64,000 nt of DNA from Planctomycetota bacterium (GTDB lineage Bacteria; Planctomycetota; Phycisphaerae; Phycisphaerales; SM1A02). The position numbers were made by a program, and so were the translations under genes. This document shows positions 17,756-25,307 of this stretch, one piece after another; the first letter of the stretch is position 1; each line of letters begins with the position of its first letter. The stretch lies in assembly GCA_022566535.1 (NCBI GenBank), contig JADFIR010000011.1, forward strand, positions 21,314 to 85,313, in the 5' to 3' direction. The notes beneath the pieces are model-generated. The model did no database searches, was not told where the DNA came from, and worked only from the letters and a program-made list of their open reading frames with translations.

Positions 17756-18451
17756 CTACGGTTCCGATCTCAGCGTGCGTGCAGATCCGCCGCGGCGGTC
17801 GGTTATAGTGACAAATCCGTCGCCGCGTTCGTCTGCTCCGAGGCTTGCGACAAGTTGACCAGTCTTGTTCAGGACAGCGATAGTACCGCCATCGTCGGTC
17901 GAGCCAAGTGTGACGAGCTTCTGGTCGCCGCGCAGGATGACGACCACCCCAGTGCTACCGCCGTCGCCCACGCCAAGCCCGACGACCATCTGGCCCTTGT
18001 CGTTGTAGGTGCCGATGGTGCCGTAGCCGCCCTCGGTCGCACCGAGCTCAACAAGCTTCTGGCCTTTGATGTTGAAAATGGCGACCGCCCCAGCACCGGC
18101 CTCGCTCACGCCGAGCCCAACGAGTTGCTGGCCTTTCCCGTTGTAGGTGACGACCATACCACGGTATCCGTCGCCGACCTGTACACCCCCCAAGGCGGCC
18201 AGGGTATTGCCGTTCTTGTCGTATGATGCGACAATGCCGGAGCCTCGCGGGCCAGGCTTTAGCTCGACCAGCACTTGACCTTTGTCATCCACGACCTGGA
18301 ACATCTTGGTCCGGATCACCTCCGGCACTGTGTTGTTCTGGCCAGCGCTGATGCAGATCCCGGTCACGGTGGCCAGACCGACCAGGGTTAGCAGCGCGCG
18401 GTAGCGACGGTTGGTGCGTTCCAGCCTGTCGATGCGTTCCTTCAGTGACAT
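17756..18451 (-). CDS. Membrane-anchored beta-repeat protein of unknown function
   Basis: 231 aa from the ATG at 18451, with AGGAG 7 nt upstream. Residues 1-17 form a short coiled coil (LKERIDRLERTNRRYR), residues about 18-38 a transmembrane helix, and the rest a periplasmic domain. That domain has five or six repeats of about 25-30 residues of the type GKGQQLVGLGVSEAG, each a beta-hairpin starting with an N/DxxGQ turn. I do not recognise a named family. The layout resembles small Planctomycetes and Deltaproteobacteria envelope proteins of unknown role. Confidence 0.7.
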   Translation of the reverse strand: MSLKERIDRLERTNRRYRALLTLVGLATVTGICISAGQNNTVPEVIRTKMFQVVDDKGQVLVELKPGPRGSGIVASYDKNGNTLAALGGVQVGDGYRGMVVTYNGKGQQLVGLGVSEAGAGAVAIFNIKGQKLVELGATEGGYGTIGTYNDKGQMVVGLGVGDGGSTGVVVILRGDQKLVTLGSTDDGGTIAVLNKTGQLVASLGADERGDGFVTITDRRGGSARTLRSEP

Positions 18452-18795
18452 GCCATTTCTCCTGTGGCTATTCGGCTTGAAGACAGCTCGATGCTGACAC
18501 GATACCACACGGTGATTCCCATGATCCCATGCCGCAGGCCCGGGGAGGTGTCGAACCTCGGGAACTGCCGGCGAAAGCCCGAGATCGCGGCATCCGTACG
18601 GCGTATGGGTTCAAATCTCAGCCCCAGGGGAAGTGGGGTGCTCGCAGGAGGTTGATGCCGGACGGGGTCGGCTGAGGCCTCACCCTATCGGAATGGTCTC
18701 GACCTGGACGCACGCACGCCGTATGGTGCAAATACTCGGCGGAATGAACCAGGGCCCGGCTGGTTATTGCGTTTCCATGCTCTCATCGCCCTCGA

Positions 18796-19008
18796 TCAGG
18801 GCCTTTCCGGCTCCTTCTTGTGGGGATTCTCGTCGGGTCGCTCGGCGGATCTCTCAGGATCGCGCAGCGCTCTGCGAAGGGCGCGGTTCTCTTTGCTCAG
18901 TCGTTTGTACTCGTGGTGCTGTTGGGGATTCATCCAGCCGAACATGGCCATGAACAGCTGCGACAGCGGTATTCGAAGCGGCCGTCGTCGAAGACGGGGT
19001 TCGTTCAC
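18796..19008 (-). pseudogene. N-terminal-like fragment of a second transposase of the same family
   Basis: 70 codons, overlapping the preceding transposase stop by ATGA. FGWMNPQQHHEYKRLSKENR and the following RALRRAL resemble the N-terminal leucine-zipper region (WMNxxQQxxxxYLxxENRxLR) of the same DDE family, here located after the C-terminus of the first copy. Best explained by recombination between two IS copies; alternatively a genuine small downstream ORF. Confidence 0.5.
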
Positions 19009-19739
19009 GCTGCGATTCCGTGGTATGAGCGCAGGAATCCGCCGAGTCGCTCACGGCACTGGGCTGATTCCGCCGGCGGGGATCCCGGGATCGCAAGCTC
19101 GAGTGGTCGGTTGCCGACGCCTTGATGCGGTCGCTCCTCGTGGTAGTGTTCGACGTATTGGGTGATCGCATGCCGCAGCGATCCCTCGCTGAACAGGATC
19201 AACCGGCCGTGGCACTCCTCCTTGATCGAGCGGACGAAGCGTTCGGCGAAGGCGTTCAGGTTCGGTGATCGTGGTGGAAGAGGCAGCGGCTCTACTCCGG
19301 CAGCCGCGAGCAGGTGTTGGAACGCCTCACCGTACTTCGTGTCGCGATCGATGATCAAGAATCGCTTGCCGAGCAGGAGCCCATCTTCCACGTCGGCGAG
19401 GTTCCTCGCGGTCTGCTTCATCCATGCCGCGTTCGGAGCCCGAGTGATGCCTGCGACGTGTACACGCCGCGTCGATAACTCCATGACCAAGAGCACGTAG
19501 TACGTGGCGAGACCCCGCCAGGTGCAGACTTCGACCGTGAAGAAATCGGCAGCGGCAAGACAATCCCAGTTCGCGCTGAGGAACTGCCGCCAAGTCGTTC
19601 GTTTCCGCCGTTCGGAGGAAGGCTCGATCCCGTTGGCTTTGAGAATGTTGCGCACCGTGGTTGGTCACAGCCGATGCCCGAGCTTCCTGATCTCGCCCTC
19701 GATCCGATCGTATCCCCACAGCGGATTCTCGAGCGCCAT
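19005..19739 (-). pseudogene. DDE integrase-core transposase with premature stop
   Basis: The reading frame from 19739 gives MALENPLWGYDRIEGEIRKL, meets an in-frame TGA at 19665-19667 (probably a former Ser codon) and continues for 216 codons. The catalytic core is otherwise good: AADFFTVEV (first Asp), LIIDRDTKYGEAF (second Asp) and SPNLNAFAERFVRSIKEE (Glu). The end LGGFLRSYHGIAA is the family signature. The N-terminal helix-turn-helix part is missing. Family assignment (IS481/IS3-like rve domain) is from motif memory. Confidence 0.8.
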
Positions 19740-19753
19740 CCATCCCTGGCCCG

Positions 19754-19900
19754 TTCGCCCTGCGGCGGATTATCCGACGCAAGCGCGGGCTGTGTGTGTC
19801 CTGCGGCTACGACCTGCGCCACGCCGACCACGAGGCGTGTCCGGAGTGCGGCTGGGCGCGGGCTGGGCAGTCCCGATCCATAATCCCGCCTCGCAAATGA
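19754..19900 (+). pseudogene. C-terminal zinc-ribbon fragment of a Planctomycetes membrane protein
   Basis: Encodes RRIIRRKRGLCVSCGYDL, CPECGW and a stop at 19898-19900. The C-x2-C ... C-x2-C ribbon after a basic stretch is a very common C-terminus of Planctomycetes integral-membrane proteins (CGYDLR...CPECG). The upstream part is absent and replaced by the IS remnant, so the gene was probably cut by that insertion. Confidence 0.65.
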
Positions 19901-19944
19901 GCCGATAGGACCGTATCGCTCACGATCCTACCTAGGGACCAGTC

Positions 19945-20376
19945 ATGAAGCTCGGCGACATCATGACCAAGTCGGTCGTCACCGTCCACATGGACGACAC
20001 GCTCCAGCGGATTCGAGACATCTTCGGGGAATCCGAGTTCCATCACCTTGTTGTGACCGACGAAGGCAAGGTGGTCGGCGTCATTTCGGACCGCGATCTG
20101 CTCAAGCAGCTCAGCCCGTTCGCGGGACACGTATTGATGGAGCGTCAGCAGGACCTGAACATATTCAAGCGCAGGGCACATCAGATAATGCGTCGGCGGC
20201 CGGTGGTTGCCCGTGAGCACATGCCCCTTGCCGAGGCGAGTGACCTGCTCATGCGCAAAGGCGTCACTTGCCTACCGATCGTGTCTCGTGATTGGCGCGT
20301 TCGTGGGATCGTGACCTGGCGCGACCTGTTGCCGCATTGCTTCCGCTGCAAGCCCTCGGAGGCGGACGCGGCGTGA
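19945..20376 (+). CDS. CBS-domain pair protein
   Basis: 143 aa made only of two CBS motifs. The first begins KLGDIMTKSVVTVHMDDTL and contains EFHHLVVTDEGKVVGVISDRDLL; the second begins AHQIMRRRPVVAREHMPLAEA and contains CLPIVSRDWRVRGIVTWRDLL. Such stand-alone Bateman modules bind adenosine nucleotides and regulate partners. The partner is not evident here because both neighbours are gene fragments. Confidence 0.88.
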   Translation: MKLGDIMTKSVVTVHMDDTLQRIRDIFGESEFHHLVVTDEGKVVGVISDRDLLKQLSPFAGHVLMERQQDLNIFKRRAHQIMRRRPVVAREHMPLAEASDLLMRKGVTCLPIVSRDWRVRGIVTWRDLLPHCFRCKPSEADAA

Positions 20377-20502
20377 GATGAGAAATGCGCCGGGCAGCGC
20401 GGATGACCCACTACGCCACCAACGTCTCACCGGCCGACGTTGCCGACCCGAATGATCTGCTGGCCGAGGTGGGCACGTTGCCGCAGGATAGGCGGGACTA
20501 CG

Positions 20503-20658
20503 CTAGCGCCGGAGCGGACGCGCGAAGCTCAACTCGTGGCCATCGGGGTCCGTTAGCTGGAAACAGCGCTCGCCCAATTCGGCGTCTCGCGACGGAACGC
20601 TGATACGCATGGGCTCATATTCGTTTCTAGCACCGATGTCAAATGCCCCCTTACCCAG
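20503..20658 (-). pseudogene. C-terminal fragment of a glyoxalase/VOC-fold protein
   Basis: The minus strand encodes ELGERCFQLTDPDGHELSFA before a TAG at 20503-20505, the typical last strand pair of vicinal-oxygen-chelate proteins (F.l.DPDGh.lef). A TAG closes the frame about 50 codons upstream, and no N-terminal half is present. A relic. Confidence 0.6.
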
Positions 20659-20714
20659 CTACGTGCCTGCCTTAACAATTCGGTTGACAAGCCCGAATCG
20701 GCTCGGCATTCGAC

Positions 20715-21086
20715 TCAGGTGACGAACCTCACACCGACGCCGAAGATCGACCCAACCAGCTTCGCACAATGGACCACGCTTACTCGGGCGGAGAATTGCT
20801 CCCACAGCGCCGAGCCGAGATCGACGACCAGCTCATCGTCGACAGCGAGTGCTCGTTCAGTCAGCAGGAACATCCCACCTCTGGAGAAATCCAGTGCCCA
20901 CGCCTCACTAATCGACCTGTGCGAGCCGTCCTCCGATTCGACAGCAAGTGTCACCCCGGTGTTGAGGGGATAGCGAGTACTTGATCGCCGTTTGTTGACC
21001 TCAGCCTGCCGTCGGCGAAGCCGTTGCTCCAGTATTTCGAGTAGAGTCGGTTTACCCTGATCGGTTGCGGATGCAGTGTGCGACAT
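20715..21086 (-). CDS. PilZ-domain protein
   Basis: 123 aa from the ATG at 21086 (AGGAG 7 nt upstream). After a charged helix (LLEILEQRLRRRQAEVNKRR) comes a single PilZ domain with the c-di-GMP binding motifs RRSSTR (RxxxR) and DFSRGGMFLL (D/NxSxxG). It is a likely cytoplasmic c-di-GMP receptor. The HD-GYP protein at 58280-59032 would be a matching phosphodiesterase, but the two are far apart. Confidence 0.82.
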   Translation of the reverse strand: MSHTASATDQGKPTLLEILEQRLRRRQAEVNKRRSSTRYPLNTGVTLAVESEDGSHRSISEAWALDFSRGGMFLLTERALAVDDELVVDLGSALWEQFSARVSVVHCAKLVGSIFGVGVRFVT

Positions 21087-22161
21087 GGTCGGACTCCTTG
21101 ATCGCTTTTCTCGTAAATGGCGCGCAAAGTCACCGTGCCTGCCAAAGAGGAGAGGCGCTGTCAACCGTCTGAGTGTGAGGGTCAGACCAAGATTGGTTCA
21201 AAATCGTCGCCCACCTGTGGCCTGAGGCCGGCAGACCCGCGACCTCTTGGCAGTTGGAGAAGGACCTGTCTCTCCCGAAAACCTCGTCCGGAGTCGTACG
21301 GGCGTGAGACTCCGACCTTGCTACTGAGCAAAGCCGCGTCGAGCACGTCGAGAGCGATCAAGAGATGGTGGGAATTCGGATTCTGCCAGGATCGGCGCGG
21401 CCGACCACGTATGGGTCCAAGACTCAGACCAACCGGAGGTGACGCTTGATCAGCCGGTTGGAGGCAGTGGAGGTGGCCTTCTCATCGCCTGTGTCCGGCG
21501 TCCATTGGGGGTAACCGAGTCGCCGATCATGACCTGGCTCGTCGGCGTCGGTGTGGGTGGGAATGGCCAGGTCGGGGCTCCAGGTCCAGGCATGGACTTG
21601 TGTGGCAACGCTCACTGACAGCGCCGCCGCGTGGGCCATCGGATCCAGGTCGGTGCCCATGGGCCCGGCGGCGCACCGGCTCGGCCTGGAGGCCGTTCTC
21701 GTGGGTGACGGGCAAGATCATCCAGGTCCGACGGCCGGATTTACGGGACCGCTCGCAGGGGATGACCTGGACCACCACTGCCGCTACCCACGTGGCGCAG
21801 GCGAAGCCCTTCGATAGCGAGCGGAGGTGGTGGATTCGCTGGCCGGGTCTGGATCGGCTTGGTGGTTGTTGGCTGGGATATCGAGGTCTACGTGGCCCGG
21901 GGATTGGCCGCCGGACGACCGCCGAAACACGTGTCATAGTCGCGCGGGGGTGACACACCCTAACGCTTTGACACGACCAAAGTTACGGCGACTCGGCACC
22001 CGCTGGCCTATGACAAAAAGGACACCGTTTTTCTCCCCCTGACCCTATGGTTTTGGGGTCGCCTTGTTTGGAGATTGATATGGTGCATAACGGCCGCGGC
22101 TGGGCAGCGGAGGACAGCTTCGTTTGAGCGGTGGCGGGTCCGGGTCCGACGCTTCCGTCTA
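21087..22161. other. About 1.1 kb of gene debris between PilZ and the serine recombinase
   Basis: No complete gene. Isolated transposon termini are visible: tctctcccgaaaacctcgtc at 21271-21290 resembles the ends of the palindromic element at 35858, and cgtatgggtccaagactcag at 21409-21428 matches the IS/MITE terminus. Minus-strand frames at 21424-21660 and 21600-21958 read like parts of one decayed protein (VQVIPCERSRKSGRRTWMIL, ATQVHAWTWSPDLAIP) that I cannot name. The right part holds a repeat shared with 52930-53015. Confidence 0.4.
21916..22001 (+). repeat. 86-bp dispersed repeat, copy 1
   Basis: Begins gaccgccgaaacacgtgtca and ends in ctcggcaccc. It matches 52930-53015 at about 85-90 percent by eye, without indels over most of its length. 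It lies about 160 bp from the 3' end of the serine recombinase gene. Confidence 0.8.
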
Positions 22162-24135
22162 CTAGCCGCGACCGGTCTCGCGCCTCCTGCCCGGCGGTCT
22201 GCCCCGCCGCACCTCCGGCAGCTTCACGATCACCGTCTCTGTCGCTGCGCCGACCGGCCCGCCTACGCCTGCCGGCAGCACCCGCACCTCGATCTTCGCC
22301 TCATGCTTCTTGCGATCGATCACGATCTGGTCGATGCACCGTCGCACCGCGGCCTGCCGTTGATCGAGTGGTCCTTCGCGCAGCGAGGGCTCAAGGCATG
22401 CGACGAAGCGTGCAGTCTCGGCCGCGAGATCATGAACCTCCGCCTCTGTCAGCGCCAGGCGCTCCAGCGACTCGATTTGGGTCTCCAGTCGCTCGCGCTC
22501 TTTGTTCAGTTCTTCGAGACGCTGATCGACGAGCTGACGGTTCGCCTTGGTGATGTTGTCGAGCAGATTCCGCGTGGTTTTGTCGATGCGCTTGAGGCGC
22601 GATTCCAGTTTCTTCTGCTGCTTGATGATCTGGTCCTCGTCCTCGCTGATGTGGATGCCCACCGCCTCGGTGATCCGCTTCCTGGCGCTCTTGCCTGCGT
22701 ATCGAGCGTAGAAGTCCACCAGGGTCTTGATCACCGCCTCCTCGAGCGCGTCCTTGGGGACAGCGCCGAGTGTGCACACGCTCCGGCCGTGTCGAATGTA
22801 GCCGCCGCAGGCGTAGTGGAAGGTCCGCTTGCGTGCTCCGTTTTCGCCCCGAATGTTGTCGTAACGCGTGTAGCCCTCGTAACGACTCCCGCAGTTCGAG
22901 CAGACGCCAAGCCCCGAGAGCAGGAACTTGGCGCGCGGACCGGTCCAGCCACCGATGCGCTCGCCCGCCGGCGCGCCGGTCCGGGGATTGATCCCGCGCT
23001 GGAGTCTCGATGAAGGTTGCTCCTGGAGGCGCTGCTTGGCCGACTCCCAGATGCGCCGACTCACGGTTGCCGGGTGGGCGTTCTCGACCACGAGCCAATC
23101 CGACTCGTCGTTCTGTTCGAGGCGCCGGCCATGGACCCCCTTTCGCTCGACCGCTCGTCCATCGACGATGCGGTAGAACCGCGCATCGGTCCGTCGGTTC
23201 CAAGCCATGTCGCCTCTGTAGGCGGGGTTGATCAGGATTCCACGCACCGAGGTCAGCGACCACTTTCCGCTGTGGCGCGCTGCCCATTCGGGTCCTCTTG
23301 ATGTCGGCACGCCGTCTCGGTTCAGCGCGTCGGCGACGGCCTTGAAGCCGCGGCGCTCCTGGACGTACATCGTGAAGATCCGCTGGATCGTTTCCACCCG
23401 GCTCTTCTCGCTGGGGATCAGCTTACACCGGTCCTTGCGGGAGACGCTGATCGACTCACCCCGTTCCAGCGTGCGGATCAGCTTGCCCTTCTGAGCGAAC
23501 ATCTGCTTGGTGCCGTCGCGCATGTAGCGGAGGAGGAACAGGAACTGGCCCGATTGGCTCTCATAGCCCAGGTCGTATCCGTAGGGCGGGGCGCCACCCA
23601 TCCACCAGCCTTCACCGTTGCCTGCGGCATCCCCGTTGGTCGCCTTGCTCACCAACCCGCGAATGACCACCTTGGACAGGTCCTTGCTCTCCTCTCTGGC
23701 CTGCCATTGCTTGACCGGCCGAATCAGATCGTCGGTGCCATCGCCGGTGAAGTTCTCGCTGACGTAGCGGACCTCGACGCCGTGGGTGCGAAGGACGTGG
23801 CGGTAGTAGCCGGCCTCATCGTTGTCGATCCTGCCGAAGCGCTTGACGTCGTACACGATGATCATCCCGAAGTCGCAGGCGGGCCGCTTGGCGTCGGCCA
23901 TCATCGCCTGGAATGCCCGTCGGCCGACGGTGCTGGTGCCGCTGATCGCATCGTCCACGTAGTAGCGCAGCAGCCGCAGGCCGTGCTCATCGGCGTACTT
24001 CTCAATCGCACGCTTCTGATCCGGAATCGACTGCTCCTGCCGATCGGTGGACCGCCGCACGTAGCCGACGGCCCGCAGGGCCCTGGTTCGCGCCTTGCCG
24101 CCGCGCGGGGCGTTGATGGTGTTGGCTCTGGCCAT
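22162..24135 (-). CDS. Large serine recombinase
   Basis: 657 aa; the start at 24135 is fixed by AGGAGG 8 nt upstream. The resolvase domain (residues 21-160) has the catalytic GYVRRS with Ser29, DDAISGT, and YDVKRFGR. A recombinase domain follows (PPYGYDLGY, AVADALNRDGVPT, RGILINPAYRGD). A zinc ribbon uses Cys412, Cys415, Cys443 and Cys454, and a long coiled coil spans about residues 500-565. This is the complete architecture of phage and element integrases such as phiC31-type or TnpX-type enzymes. It is intact and could mobilise the neighbouring cargo, perhaps including the defence genes. No paired attachment sites were located with certainty. Confidence 0.93.
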   Translation of the reverse strand: MARANTINAPRGGKARTRALRAVGYVRRSTDRQEQSIPDQKRAIEKYADEHGLRLLRYYVDDAISGTSTVGRRAFQAMMADAKRPACDFGMIIVYDVKRFGRIDNDEAGYYRHVLRTHGVEVRYVSENFTGDGTDDLIRPVKQWQAREESKDLSKVVIRGLVSKATNGDAAGNGEGWWMGGAPPYGYDLGYESQSGQFLFLLRYMRDGTKQMFAQKGKLIRTLERGESISVSRKDRCKLIPSEKSRVETIQRIFTMYVQERRGFKAVADALNRDGVPTSRGPEWAARHSGKWSLTSVRGILINPAYRGDMAWNRRTDARFYRIVDGRAVERKGVHGRRLEQNDESDWLVVENAHPATVSRRIWESAKQRLQEQPSSRLQRGINPRTGAPAGERIGGWTGPRAKFLLSGLGVCSNCGSRYEGYTRYDNIRGENGARKRTFHYACGGYIRHGRSVCTLGAVPKDALEEAVIKTLVDFYARYAGKSARKRITEAVGIHISEDEDQIIKQQKKLESRLKRIDKTTRNLLDNITKANRQLVDQRLEELNKERERLETQIESLERLALTEAEVHDLAAETARFVACLEPSLREGPLDQRQAAVRRCIDQIVIDRKKHEAKIEVRVLPAGVGGPVGAATETVIVKLPEVRRGRPPGRRRETGRG

Positions 24136-24440
24136 TCCTGGACCTCCTTTCGCAGCCCTGCGCGACGTGTCGTCCGCCCAGGGGGGTAAGGGGTCATGGG
24201 GGTCTAAGGTGGGCCGGAGATCAAGGCAATTGTGGGCAAATCCGGCGAGTTCTGGCCAGAATCTGGCCCTTCTGGCCCAGAATCGGCCAATGCGGCCAGC
24301 CTGGGCCCGGATGCCGATTCCTCGCCCTCGGGCCTTGCTGTCGGGGCCACGTCGCGCATCATGCCAGCGGGTGCGCGCGAGCAGGTCGCCGCGATCACGT
24401 GCCCTGCAATGGCCGCCTTACGCGTTGGAGAATTCCAGTG
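24136..24440. promoter_or_regulatory. Recombinase upstream region with two TTCTGGCC palindromes
   Basis: 305 bp with no convincing gene. It contains a perfect 12-bp palindrome TTCTGGCCAGAA at 24250-24261 and a 13-bp TTCTGGCCCAGAA at 24270-24282, the two centres about 20 bp (two helical turns) apart. Further GGCC units follow at 24284-24300. Location 115-150 bp before the recombinase start suggests an operator or a recombinase-binding site. Confidence 0.5.
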
Positions 24441-24878
24441 ATGTCAGACGCACAGCAATCTACGGACTCGTCGTCTGGACCATCGGCAACCGGGCGTCTC
24501 CGCGACCGCCGTCGAAGCATTCGTGTTCCGCTCCGAGTGATGCTCGATGTGCAGGATGAATTGACCGATCTGGCGGCGGCGCTCGGTTGTCTGACGGGGA
24601 TACGGTCACTTCTTCGGGTGATGGGCGAGGTTGTTGAGCCGGCGGAGACCTCGGGCGGCAAGCCCAGCGCGGATCGAATCGGAACTGCTGCCGCGGAGCT
24701 CTTCGAGGGATCGCTCGACGAGTATCTGACCGATGCGGCATGGACGTTGCACCGCCAGGCAAACGCGGAAGTATTCATCGACCTCGCCGGCGCACCGGAG
24801 ACGATCACGACTTGCGTGCAATTGCGGCTGTACCGGCTCCAGGCGCTGCTGAGGATGGCCTGTACATCTCAGAAATGA
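24441..24878 (+). CDS. Hypothetical protein, 145 aa
   Basis: Starts at the ATG at 24441. Residues 1-25 are polar (Ser/Gln/Arg), then a helical protein follows with RRRSIRVPLRVMLDVQDELT at its core and a basic C-terminus (VQLRLYRLQALLRMACTSQK). No family recognised. Its last 27 codons are duplicated 289 bp downstream on the other side of an IS relic, so the locus has been rearranged. A start at 24399 is possible but lacks support. Confidence 0.45.
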   Translation: MSDAQQSTDSSSGPSATGRLRDRRRSIRVPLRVMLDVQDELTDLAAALGCLTGIRSLLRVMGEVVEPAETSGGKPSADRIGTAAAELFEGSLDEYLTDAAWTLHRQANAEVFIDLAGAPETITTCVQLRLYRLQALLRMACTSQK

Positions 24879-24885
24879 GGTGCTC
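24804..24885 (+). repeat. 82-bp direct repeat, copy 1 (3' end of the 145-aa gene)
   Basis: Matches 25093-25174 with about nine mismatches and no gap. It encodes TTCVQLRLYRL and RMACTSQK in both copies. The two copies flank a hairpin and a transposase end relic. Confidence 0.85.
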
Positions 24886-24951
24886 CAGCCCATCGCAGGA
24901 GCTTGAGGCCCGTTCCAGTAAGATCGCGTGTGCCCTAAGGCGGTTTCGCGC

Positions 24952-24989
24952 CTTGGGGCGCCGGTCTCGAAAACTGGCGCCGCCCCAAG
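24952..24989. other. GC-rich stem-loop
   Basis: CTTGGGGCGCCGGT and ACTGGCGCCGCCCCAAG form a stem of 14 pairs with a 3-nt bulge and a loop of 7-8 nt. No U-tract follows, so it is not a standard terminator. It sits inside the repeat-flanked insert. Confidence 0.6.
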
Positions 24990-25001
24990 ATCCTCAAACA
25001 C

Positions 25002-25090
25002 TTACGACGGCGCGAACGGCTCGGCGGGATGCTGAATTACTACCACCGGAAAGCGGCATGATGTGCTGGGTTGAGTATTGGACCCATACG
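25002..25090 (+). mobile_element. Solo transposase 3' end with IS terminus
   Basis: Encodes LRRRERLGGMLNYYHRKAA and a stop at 25059-25061, the signature C-terminus of the DDE transposase seen at 19005. The terminus gagtattggacccatacg follows and ends at 25090. The rest of the element is gone. Confidence 0.75.
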
Positions 25091-25092
25091 CC

Positions 25093-25174
25093 ATCACGAC
25101 TTGCGTGCAATTGCGACTCTACCGGCTCCATACGCTGCTGCGGATGGCCTGTACCTCTCAGAAATGAGGTGCTC
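25093..25174 (+). repeat. 82-bp direct repeat, copy 2
   Basis: Second copy of the 3' end of the 145-aa gene, starting 2 bp after the IS terminus. It has no start codon or gene body of its own. Confidence 0.85.
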
Positions 25175-25247
25175 TCACCTGCGCGGCTCGGCCTCCGCGC
25201 TCACCGGTGCTCGAGGATTGTCGTGGTGACAGAGCAAGCCGCTGGCC

Positions 25248-25307
25248 GCCTAACGGCCGGCATCAGCGGTGGCGCGTAGCGCCGTCCGCTGCATGCCGTT
25301 GTTGGGC
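25248..25307 (-). other. attC-like site (integron gene-cassette recombination site)
   Basis: 60 bp. Read on the minus strand it starts with GCCCAAC (RYYYAAC) and ends with GTTAGGC (GTTRRRY), the two simple sites of an attC. Between them the bases fold into one long hairpin: CGGCAT..AGCGG..GGCGC, loop GTA, GCGCC..CCGCT..ATGCCG, with unpaired bases at the joints as expected of the folded bottom strand. The Abi_C gene reads into it and stops inside (25263), as cassette ORFs often do. No integron integrase gene is in the window. Confidence 0.7.

Larger units (their letters stand above)
18719..19739 (-). mobile_element. Remnant insertion sequence (DDE integrase-core type)
   Basis: Contains the transposase pseudogene 19005-19739, a second small N-terminal-like ORF and, at about 18719-18741, a degenerate terminus (cgtatggtgcaaatactcgg) related to the termini at 25090, 36139 and both MITEs. 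The left end and the first third of the transposase are missing; the break at about 19750 joins a zinc-ribbon gene fragment. The element is inactive. Confidence 0.7.

Noticed and set aside
18540..18640. tRNA-like stretch with a T-arm phrase (ggttcaaatct) and a partly matching acceptor stem
   Set aside because: The D arm and anticodon arm do not fold, U33 is missing and there is no CCA context. At most a tRNA relic.
20385..20603. 72-codon ORF after the CBS gene
   Set aside because: Runs antisense through the VOC relic and has no domain; kept out of the gene list.
22075..23013. 312-codon plus-strand open frame
   Set aside because: Antisense to the serine recombinase coiled-coil and zinc-ribbon region.
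24951..24990. Stem-loop considered as a second attC or a terminator
   Set aside because: Lacks RYYYAAC/GTTRRRY ends and has no U-tract.
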